A stretch of 12,847 nucleotides of DNA from contig JAEXAZ010000176.1 in assembly GCA_023394255.1 (NCBI GenBank), positions 1 through 12,847 on the forward strand. Reading direction: 5' to 3'. This document shows, piece by piece, positions 7,345-12,847 of this stretch (its first letter is position 1; every line of letters starts with the position of its first letter). The notes beneath the pieces were generated by a model. That model was not told the DNA's origin, ran no database searches, and saw nothing but the letters and a program-made list of their open reading frames with translations. Source of the stretch: Bacillota bacterium (GTDB taxonomy: Bacteria > Bacillota > Clostridia > Oscillospirales > Ruminococcaceae). The position numbers and the translations under genes were made by a program.

Positions 7345-7560
7345 ATGTATAAATTGGCGATCATTGCTGATGATTTAACTGGTGCCCTTGACCCCGGAAT
7401 TAAATTTGTTCAGGCAGGAGCCAAAACGCAACTATTTTTAAATTTCTCTTTCACTGCCCCTGACATTTATGAAGACACAAATGTAATTGCTGTTGGTAAA
7501 AGCGCGGGACGGTTTACTGTCCGGGACACGGTCTATAGTTTTGCTTTTTGTGCAAGGTGA
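7345..7560 (+). pseudogene. Truncated N-terminus of a four-carbon acid-sugar kinase (DUF1537 family)
   Basis: The 71-residue frame starts at ATG 7345, after AGGTGA about 5 nt upstream, and opens with MYKLAIIADDLTGALDPGIK, the hallmark N-terminal motif of the DUF1537/OtnK-DtnK kinases (IADDLTGA). These phosphorylate tetronate-type acid sugars and are normally about 400 residues or more. Similarity fades after about residue 50 (DTNVIAV), where the family would continue with a T-x-S-R motif, and the frame then runs through unrelated sequence to a TGA at 7560. Neither the rest of the N-terminal domain nor the C-terminal nucleotide-binding domain is present nearby in any frame I could recognise. 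The regulator starts 4 nt later, so the remnant may survive as a coupled leader for it. An upstream ATG at 7222 opens the same frame but has no ribosome binding site and begins inside operator 2. An assembly collapse is a possible alternative to a real deletion. Confidence 0.7.
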
Positions 7561-7564
7561 ATCA

Positions 7565-9418
7565 ATGAAAGAATACAATATTTTGGCAATCCTTCCATAC
7601 GATGGTTTGAAGGAGACACTGCTAGCAGCAGCAAGGGACTTCACAGATCTTTCCCTCAATATTTTTATAGGGGATCTTGATCAGGGCTTGGAAATCGCAA
7701 AGCAGGAACTTCGGGCGGATTCCTATGATGCTATAATTTCCAGAGGCAAAACGGCATCACTCCTGCAAGAGAGCATTCCGGAAGTCCCTGTCCTTGCCAT
7801 TCCAATTCTCTTTGAAGACGTCTTCCGCACGATCATGCTTGCCAGAAACTACAGTGAGAAGTTTGCGATTGTCAGCTTCCCCTCTGTTGCAAAAAAAGTA
7901 GCAGAGCTAAACGATCTGCTGCAATACCAGTTAAATATCTGTACCATACATTCCAAGAATGAGGTGCGTACTCTGCTGCCGTTGCTCCAGCAGGATGGTT
8001 ACTCCATGGTTGTGGGCGATGTCGCGACCGTGGAGGCAGCAAAAGCTATCGGCATCAATTCCCTTCTCCTTATATCAGGGATTGAGAGCGTGACAGAAGC
8101 TCTCAACCAGGCACGTCTGATTTGTCAAATTAAGGCTGAAGCCCGGCAGAAAACGAGTTATCAGGCGTTGTTTTCCAACCAGATGAACTGCATCTTTGCG
8201 ATCATTCATCCAAATGGGGATATCGTCGAATCAAATTTTGAGCATTCCCAGCATAGGGCAGCGTTTGAGCATTTTATCAGAAATAATTTCTCCCGATTCT
8301 TTCAGACTCCTACCACGCAGATGGAGCGTCAGATTGGCCAGTCCGTCTATTACATTATTTCAAATATTGACATGGTCGACCATGAACAGTCAGCTGTAAT
8401 CTTTGGCATTGAGTTATATGCAGAGGAAAGCGATGACACAAAAAATGGCATTTTTCTCGAAAATGAGGCTGCAAATACCAGCTATATTTACAAGGGGCCT
8501 TTCAGTACGCTGAACTCAGTTGGTCACTCCAGAGATGCTATCCTTGCAGCATGTAAGTCACAGCGCCCCATTTTGATCGCCGGTGAATACGGCACAGGCA
8601 AGGATGCTGCTGCTCGCAGTATTCATCTTATTGGTTCTAACAAAGATACACCGTATTTTATTGTAGACTGTGAACTTTTAAACAAGAAAGAATGGATTTC
8701 TTTCTTTGAAAAGCCATCTTCTCCTTTTATGCATATTGGATGCACCATCTATATTTGTAACATCCAGCTTCTGCCCGTTGAATATGAGGCAAAGCTTCGG
8801 GAATTAATTGAGCATTCCAACCTTTGCCGCCGAAACCGGATGATTTTTTCCGCAACCATGGAGGAAGACGTTCTTCAGTGTAGTTTTGCCCGCTTTCTGA
8901 TTGAAAGTACGAACTGCTTCTTCATCAGAACATACCCTCTGCGCGAAAGGAACAATGACATCGATAATCTTCTGGTTCTCTATCTGAATGATCTCAATGT
9001 AGAGCTGGGCCGCCAAATTACCGGGTTTGATCCAAAAGCAAAAGAACTGCTTCTCAATTATAAGTGGCCAAGAAATGTCCCTCAAATGAAAAAAGTTTTG
9101 CATGAACTTGTCGTTGTGACACAAAAAGGCAATATTACAGAAAAAGCCGTTCGTCAATGTCTTAAAAATGAGCTATTTGAAACGGAGTCAGGCACGGATA
9201 CAGGGTTGGATTGCGGTATCATCGACATTGAGCAGCCACTCAATAACATCATATTTGATATTATCAATATTCTTATTACAAAACGAGGCATGACGCGTCA
9301 GCAGGTTGCCGATAAGCTTCAGATCAGTCGATCGACAATCTGGAGAATTATGCAGTCCCAGCCGGATTGTGACATACAGACGAAACTGCATCGAGCGGAT
9401 CCGGAAAAGGAGACTTAA
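7565..9418 (+). CDS. PrpR_N-type transcriptional regulator with degenerate sigma-54-activator AAA+ domain
   Basis: The 617-residue protein starts at ATG 7565, with AAGGTG about 7 nt upstream that overlaps the kinase-remnant stop. Residues 5-190 match the PrpR N-terminal sensor domain (DAIISRGKTASLL at 55-67). About 200-285 looks PAS-like. Residues 310-535 are an AAA+ domain of the NtrC type: Walker A is intact (GEYGTGKD, 340-347) and PLRER (458-462) remains. However, the segment that should hold GAFTGA is deleted, Walker B reads TIYICNIQ instead of TLFLDEI, and WPGNVRE has become WPRNVPQ. A C-terminal helix-turn-helix lies at about 577-596 (VADKLQISRSTIWRIM). The family usually responds to a small metabolite. 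Without GAFTGA it is unlikely to contact sigma-54 and probably acts at ordinary promoters, perhaps through the palindromes at 7165 and 7211. It most likely controls the divergent operon. Confidence 0.88.
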   Translation: MKEYNILAILPYDGLKETLLAAARDFTDLSLNIFIGDLDQGLEIAKQELRADSYDAIISRGKTASLLQESIPEVPVLAIPILFEDVFRTIMLARNYSEKFAIVSFPSVAKKVAELNDLLQYQLNICTIHSKNEVRTLLPLLQQDGYSMVVGDVATVEAAKAIGINSLLLISGIESVTEALNQARLICQIKAEARQKTSYQALFSNQMNCIFAIIHPNGDIVESNFEHSQHRAAFEHFIRNNFSRFFQTPTTQMERQIGQSVYYIISNIDMVDHEQSAVIFGIELYAEESDDTKNGIFLENEAANTSYIYKGPFSTLNSVGHSRDAILAACKSQRPILIAGEYGTGKDAAARSIHLIGSNKDTPYFIVDCELLNKKEWISFFEKPSSPFMHIGCTIYICNIQLLPVEYEAKLRELIEHSNLCRRNRMIFSATMEEDVLQCSFARFLIESTNCFFIRTYPLRERNNDIDNLLVLYLNDLNVELGRQITGFDPKAKELLLNYKWPRNVPQMKKVLHELVVVTQKGNITEKAVRQCLKNELFETESGTDTGLDCGIIDIEQPLNNIIFDIINILITKRGMTRQQVADKLQISRSTIWRIMQSQPDCDIQTKLHRADPEKET

Positions 9419-9433
9419 AATTTTCTGTGACCG

Positions 9434-9486
9434 ACATCCGGATGTTAGAACCCGTACTCAATACACACCGGCGGCAACAGCCGGTG
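9434..9486. other. Small palindrome and hairpin after the regulator gene
   Basis: ACATCCGGATGT (9434-9445) is a perfect 12-bp palindrome. It is followed by a 7-bp hairpin CACCGGC / GCCGGTG (9466-9472 and 9480-9486) with a 7-nt loop. Neither is followed by a clear T-run. They may add to 3'-end structure ahead of the main terminator; no other role is visible. Confidence 0.3.
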
Positions 9487-9505
9487 GTTACTTTGTGCCA
9501 CACAC

Positions 9506-9553
9506 AAAAAGGCAGGGCCTGCAGACTGAGAAATCTGCAAGCCCTGCCTTTTT
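9506..9553. terminator. Strong bidirectional Rho-independent terminator
   Basis: Two 20-nt arms (9506-9525 and 9534-9553) pair at 19 of 20 positions, with an 8-nt loop and one C/A mismatch (9519/9540). The stem core is GGCAGGGC / GCCCTGCC, flanked by AAAAA on the left and TTTTT on the right, so it can stop transcription from either side. It ends the regulator transcript and insulates the right-hand flavoprotein/TRAP genes. Confidence 0.92.
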
Positions 9554-9866
9554 GCGCGTGGTTTCGTCTATTAACCAAGCTGCACCGGTGTACAATCAAA
9601 ACCATGTTCGCGCAGAATATATGTTTCCGCGAGGGGATGAGCCGCCACGGTCCCCCGTCAGCATTGATATGCTAATACTCCAAAAGCGCAATCTAAAATA
9701 GAAAATTGGTACTGACATTTTCGATAAATATTTACTAAAAACTTTGGGCAATTGGCAACTGGATTTGTATATGGAAAAGTGATAGAGTTAAACCAATCTG
9801 ATATATCATATTTTATATTTCAAATATCAGATTAAAATTCAACGCAAAAAGTCACAGGAGGAGCGT
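9554..9866 (+). promoter_or_regulatory. Leader region of the right-hand flavoprotein/TRAP operon
   Basis: These 313 bases hold no convincing gene; short open frames lack ribosome binding sites and recognisable motifs. A weak promoter candidate is TTGGGC (9744-9749), 18 nt, then TATATG (9768-9773). Base composition turns sharply AT-rich from about 9690. The last feature before the gene is the inverted repeat at 9795-9833, then the AGGAGG ribosome binding site near 9856. No riboswitch class was recognised. Confidence 0.4.
9795..9833. repeat. Perfect 10-bp inverted repeat upstream of the right-hand flavoprotein gene
   Basis: AATCTGATAT (9795-9804) and ATATCAGATT (9824-9833) are exact reverse complements separated by 19 nt, ending 33 nt before the ATG. 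The left arm overlaps a smaller palindrome GATATATC (9800-9807). It may be an operator with two half-sites about three helical turns apart, or a leader hairpin. It does not resemble the palindromes at 7165 and 7211. Confidence 0.5.
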
Positions 9867-11210
9867 ATGGCAATTCACAGTCAGGGAATGTATGATGTAG
9901 TAGTATGCGGAGGCGGCGTCGCCGGTACCATGGCGGCGATCTCCGCAGCCAGAAACGGCGCCAGAACAATTCTGGTGGAAAAAGGCCCTTTTTTGGGCGG
10001 GGTACTTTCCATGGGATATTTTCCCCATTCTTTTTACGCAAACAGTGGTAAAAAAGCAATTGGCGGTCTGGCAGAGGAGCTGATAGAGCGGCTCAAAAAA
10101 GTGAACGGTACTTTGGGGCATCTTCGCTATCAGGGCGGGCATTTATATACGGTAACCCCGGTGGACAGCGAGATGGTGAAGTGCACGCTCATGCGTATGG
10201 CCGAAGAAGCCGGCGTGGAAATGCTCTTTGAAACCATTATAAACAACGTTGTCACAGCAGGCGCAACCATCACCGCAGTCGTTTTGCAAAGCAAGCAGGG
10301 GACGCAAACCCTTCAGGCAAAAACAGTTATAGACGCGACCGGAGACGGGGATGTCGCCTACATGGCGGGAGCCGCTTACGAGAAAGGGCGCGAGGACGGA
10401 AAGGTTCAGCCGGTCAGCCTGTCCATGCGTGTTTCGAACGTTGACACATTGCGTATGATGAAAGAAATCCCGACCGATCAGGCAGTGCTTATGGCCAAGC
10501 GCCCCGGTTCGGAGACGGAGAAACCGGTTTATTTTGTAGGGCGTTTGGGAAAATGGGACGATACCCCCGAAGCAAAAGAGCTGTTTACGGACAAAAACCG
10601 CCAAATGTTTTGTCTGTGCATGCTGGAAGACGATATTTTTCTGAATATTTCCCGTGTGGTAGGCGTAGACGCAACAAACTTGCGGGAAAACAGCGGCGCA
10701 CTGGTGCAGGCGAGGCTTCAAGTGGAAGAAATGTATCATTTTGTCCGGAAATACCTTCCGGGATTTGAAAATTGCCATCTGATTGCCGGCTCGTTCTTGG
10801 GTGTACGCGAGACCAGGCGCATCTGCGGAGAATATCAGCTTACGGAAGAGGACATCGCGGCAGGAAGAATGTTTGACGATAATATTTGCCTGGTCGGATA
10901 TCCCATGGACATGCACGACCCGGATGGTGGAAACGTTGTGTTCACCGGCATCGGCGGAGACGGCACCTATGGAATTCCTTACAGGTGCATGCTGCCGAAA
11001 GGATATCAAAATTTGTTGGTTGCCGGCAGATGTATCTCTGTAACACACAAGGCGCTGGCCTCTGCCCGCACCATGTCGGCCTGTATGTGTATGGGGCAGG
11101 CGGCAGGCGTTGCCGCATCAATTGCCGGGGCCGAGAATAAGCCGGTAGGCAGCATATCTGTTCAAGGTTTGCAGGATAAATTAATTCAGCAAAAGGCGAT
11201 CCTGCGCTGA
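9867..11210 (+). CDS. FAD-dependent oxidoreductase (FAD_oxidored family), second copy
   Basis: This 447-residue cytoplasmic flavoprotein starts at ATG 9867, with AGGAGG about 5-6 nt upstream. The FAD-binding fold reads VVVCGGGVAGTMAA (G15-x-G17-x2-G20) with E38 in ILVEKG. The motif VIDATGDGDVAYMAG (154-168) is canonical, as are YLPGFEN, LGVRETRRICGEY (311-323), and the C-terminal YGIPYRCMLP and LLVAGRCISVTHKALASAR (383-401). It shares this core, in the same order, with the flavoprotein at 2558-4027, but keeps the AGR-x2-S-x2-H motif that the other has lost. No signal peptide, heme-binding motif, FMN-attachment site or CxxC cluster is seen. It is the first gene of the right-hand operon, followed 36 nt later by the TAXI binding protein, so its substrate is probably brought in by that transporter. 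Redox partner and substrate are unknown. Confidence 0.93.
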   Translation: MAIHSQGMYDVVVCGGGVAGTMAAISAARNGARTILVEKGPFLGGVLSMGYFPHSFYANSGKKAIGGLAEELIERLKKVNGTLGHLRYQGGHLYTVTPVDSEMVKCTLMRMAEEAGVEMLFETIINNVVTAGATITAVVLQSKQGTQTLQAKTVIDATGDGDVAYMAGAAYEKGREDGKVQPVSLSMRVSNVDTLRMMKEIPTDQAVLMAKRPGSETEKPVYFVGRLGKWDDTPEAKELFTDKNRQMFCLCMLEDDIFLNISRVVGVDATNLRENSGALVQARLQVEEMYHFVRKYLPGFENCHLIAGSFLGVRETRRICGEYQLTEEDIAAGRMFDDNICLVGYPMDMHDPDGGNVVFTGIGGDGTYGIPYRCMLPKGYQNLLVAGRCISVTHKALASARTMSACMCMGQAAGVAASIAGAENKPVGSISVQGLQDKLIQQKAILR

Positions 11211-11216
11211 CGCGCA
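11203..11216 (+). other. Small hairpin overlapping the flavoprotein stop codon
   Basis: TGCGC (11203-11207) and GCGCA (11212-11216) form a 5-bp GC-rich stem whose loop contains most of the TGA stop, followed by the AT-rich run ATTTTATAATTTTATT. It resembles a weak attenuator between the enzyme and transporter genes, but could be chance. Confidence 0.25.
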
Positions 11217-11246
11217 ATTTTATAATTTTATTACTGGAGGAAAAAT

Positions 11247-12290
11247 ATGAAAAAGAGAACTTCCGCGCTTCTTTTGGCTGTCCTTCTTTTCTGCGCCTCC
11301 CTTATCAGCGCCTGCGGCAATACCCCTGCAGCAGTATCTTCCTCGGAGGGAAGCGCCGCTGCTCCCTCGCAGGAAGCATCCGCTGCGCCTCAGGCCTCCA
11401 ATTTTCCAAGCGAGCTGAAATATCGCAGCGGCGCGACATCCGGCTGCTTCTATCCGGTATCGGCTTCCATGGCAGATTTCCTTCCCAAGGATATCACGGG
11501 AATCAATAATGTTACCGTAATTCCCGGGCAGGGTCAATCCAACGTACAGGCCGTTCAGGATGGAGCTTGTGACATTGCCTTCGCAAAGCTTCCGGGCACA
11601 ATTTTAGGCGTGCAGGGCGACGCTCCTTTTACAGCCCCTTGCGACAAGGTAAGGAATCTGATGTATTTTTACACAGAGGCTTTCCACGTAGTGGTACGGG
11701 CGGATTCCGGAATCAATTCCGTGGCGGATCTCAAAGGGAAGTCGCTGTCCACCCAGACAGTCGGCAATCAGGCTGAGCAGATGACCAAAGAGGTTCTCGA
11801 GGCATATGGCATGACCTATGATGACTTGAAAAAAGTGTCCTATGTCAACAGCTACGATGATTCTGTCCAGCAGATGAAAGACGGCGTTGTCGATGCGTTC
11901 ACTTTCGCAAACGCGCCCCCTGTTGCGTTACTCCTTGACCTTGCCTCCGCGCGCGACATTAAAATTCTTTCAATTGGTGACGCCGAGCTGGGAAAGGTTT
12001 TGACAATGAACAAAGGATATGTCCGCCAGGTGATTCCCGCCGGTACATATAAGGATCAGAGCCAGGAAATTGTAACGTTCGGAGGGGCAGTTCATGTGAT
12101 AGCCAACGCAGATATGGACGAGGAGCTGGCTTATCAGATCTGCAAATCAACTCTTGACCATCTGGATACAATTCGCGAAGCGCATGTGGTATTCAAAAGT
12201 CTGACGCCGGAAGAAGTCGGCCAGCAGCTGTCTATTCCCTTCCATCCGGGTGCGGAACGCTATTTCAAGGAAATCGGCATATTAAAATAG
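11247..12290 (+). CDS. TAXI-family TRAP transporter solute-binding lipoprotein
   Basis: This is the extracytoplasmic substrate receptor of a TRAP (secondary, ion-driven) transporter, with 347 residues. ATG 11247 follows GGAGG by about 7 nt. The N-terminus is a lipoprotein signal with LISAC, acylated cysteine at residue 23, then a Ala/Ser/Pro-rich linker (about 28-52). The mature domain opens with the TAXI signature KYRSGATSGCFYPVSASMA (about 58-76; consensus G-x-YYP-x-A-x2-A). VADLKGKSLSTQTVGNQAE and a conserved C-terminal HPGAERYFKEIGIL complete a full-length domain. TAXI proteins usually carry small carboxylates such as glutamate or 2-oxoglutarate, but few have known ligands. It sits between the flavoprotein and its membrane partner, which starts 27 nt later. 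Family assignment is firm; the ligand is unknown. Confidence 0.95.
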   Translation: MKKRTSALLLAVLLFCASLISACGNTPAAVSSSEGSAAAPSQEASAAPQASNFPSELKYRSGATSGCFYPVSASMADFLPKDITGINNVTVIPGQGQSNVQAVQDGACDIAFAKLPGTILGVQGDAPFTAPCDKVRNLMYFYTEAFHVVVRADSGINSVADLKGKSLSTQTVGNQAEQMTKEVLEAYGMTYDDLKKVSYVNSYDDSVQQMKDGVVDAFTFANAPPVALLLDLASARDIKILSIGDAELGKVLTMNKGYVRQVIPAGTYKDQSQEIVTFGGAVHVIANADMDEELAYQICKSTLDHLDTIREAHVVFKSLTPEEVGQQLSIPFHPGAERYFKEIGILK

Positions 12291-12317
12291 TGGGTTGGGA
12301 AGGGGGATCTGGCGAAT

Positions 12318-12847
12318 ATGTCCATGGTAAAGATCAAAAAACACCTCGTATTTGCAATTGCGCTGATGTTCAGCCTGTTTCACATCTATATTTCCATCAC
12401 CGGCGCTTTGGACCCTTATCGTCAGCGGGAAGCACATCTTTTGTTCGCAATGACGCTGATTCTGCTGCTGAAACCGGCGGGAAAAAAGCGGGAGAAAGAA
12501 AGTCTGGCAGGCAAGCTGTGGACAGCCGGTATGGCTGTCTGCACCCTGCTTCCGCTGGGGTATATGATTTCTAATTATTCCGCTTTGCTGCGCAGAATGC
12601 CGTATGTGCAGCCGTTGAAGTCATTTCAATACATTCTGGCGGCTATGCTGGTGATCGCACTGCTCGACTGCACCAGAAGATGCCTTGGAATTGCGTTGCC
12701 TGTTGTCGCGGTGCTGATGCTTGCGTATGGCATGCTGGGTCAGCATCTGCCCGGGCTTGTACGTCATCAGGGGTTCAGCCTGCTGGAGCTGACTGATTTG
12801 CTGGCATACACAGCTGACGGAATTTTCGGAATCGCGCTGGGCACCTC
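12318..12847 (+). CDS. TRAP transporter permease (TAXI-associated, fused type), C-terminus cut by window edge
   Basis: I translated 176 residues from ATG 12318 to the right edge without a stop. The protein starts MSMVKIKKHLVFAIALMF and has membrane segments at about residues 9-31, 40-53, 68-85, 103-119 and 122-141. It ends in GFSLLELTDLLAYTADGIFG-IALGT, which matches the start of the large (DctM-like) channel part of fused TAXI permeases (H-x-G-F-S-x-L-E-x-L-x2-Y-x2-x-G-I-F-G). The ribosome binding site AGGGGG is 11 nt from the ATG, longer than usual; an ATG two codons later is no better. It should form the sodium- or proton-coupled channel working with the binding protein just upstream. The DctQ-like small-subunit region appears fused at the N-terminus, since no separate gene is present. 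Confidence 0.9.
   Translation, partial: MSMVKIKKHLVFAIALMFSLFHIYISITGALDPYRQREAHLLFAMTLILLLKPAGKKREKESLAGKLWTAGMAVCTLLPLGYMISNYSALLRRMPYVQPLKSFQYILAAMLVIALLDCTRRCLGIALPVVAVLMLAYGMLGQHLPGLVRHQGFSLLELTDLLAYTADGIFGIALGT

Noticed and set aside
7495..7540. GGAC...GTCC repeats near the end of the kinase remnant as a possible insertion or deletion scar
   Set aside because: The arms are only 4 bp and no target-site duplication or mobile-element end could be recognised, so they do not support a mechanism for the truncation.
9752..9770. TTGGCA...TTTGTAT as a sigma-54 (-24/-12) promoter for the right-hand operon
   Set aside because: The -12 element lacks GC at the required spacing, and the only nearby enhancer-type regulator lacks the GAFTGA loop.
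10143..11048. Minus-strand open frame (301 codons) opposite the right flavoprotein gene
   Set aside because: Antisense to a well-supported coding sequence, no ribosome binding site, and a His/Cys-rich shadow composition.
12290..12574. Plus-strand frame starting right at the TAXI gene stop
   Set aside because: It is the wrong frame of the TRAP permease gene; the frame from 12318 gives membrane helices and the permease signature and stays open to the window end.

Overview
The window looks like chromosome of an anaerobic Gram-positive bacterium of the Clostridia (Lachnospiraceae/Oscillospiraceae-like). The reasons are strong GGAGG-type ribosome binding sites before nearly every gene, substrate-binding proteins built as lipoproteins, AT-rich intergenic DNA between genes of moderate GC, and the gene content: Opp/Dpp ABC importer, TAXI TRAP transporter, PrpR-type regulator and FAD_oxidored flavoproteins. 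No rRNA, tRNA, CRISPR array, transposase or phage gene was seen.

Left part (1-7068, all minus strand). One apparent operon is read right to left. Its order is a threonine-dehydrogenase-like zinc alcohol dehydrogenase, a family-5 (peptide/Opp-type) lipoprotein binding protein, an FAD-dependent oxidoreductase, a beta-hydroxyacid dehydrogenase of the 3-hydroxyisobutyrate/threonate dehydrogenase family, a DppB-like permease, and a DppC-like permease cut by the left edge. Two strong intercistronic stem-loops (4121-4146 and 1452-1481) flank the two internal enzyme genes. The layout reads as an uptake-plus-oxidation pathway for a hydroxylated small molecule. The substrate is not identifiable from sequence.

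Middle (7069-9553). A divergent control region carries a good minus-strand promoter and two GTTTCA-N3-TGAAAC-like palindromes whose centres are 50 bp apart. On the plus strand lie a 71-codon remnant of a DUF1537 four-carbon acid-sugar kinase and, 4 nt after its stop, a PrpR_N-type regulator. The regulator's AAA+ domain keeps Walker A but lacks the GAFTGA loop and a normal Walker B, so it probably does not work with sigma-54. A strong bidirectional terminator follows it.

Right part (9554-12847, plus strand). A 313-base leader contains a perfect 10-bp inverted repeat. It precedes a second FAD_oxidored flavoprotein related to the one in the left operon, a TAXI-family TRAP binding lipoprotein, and the start of a fused TRAP permease cut by the right edge. 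The window therefore holds two back-to-back modules, each joining a solute importer to a related cytoplasmic flavoprotein, with one regulator and a decayed acid-sugar kinase between them.
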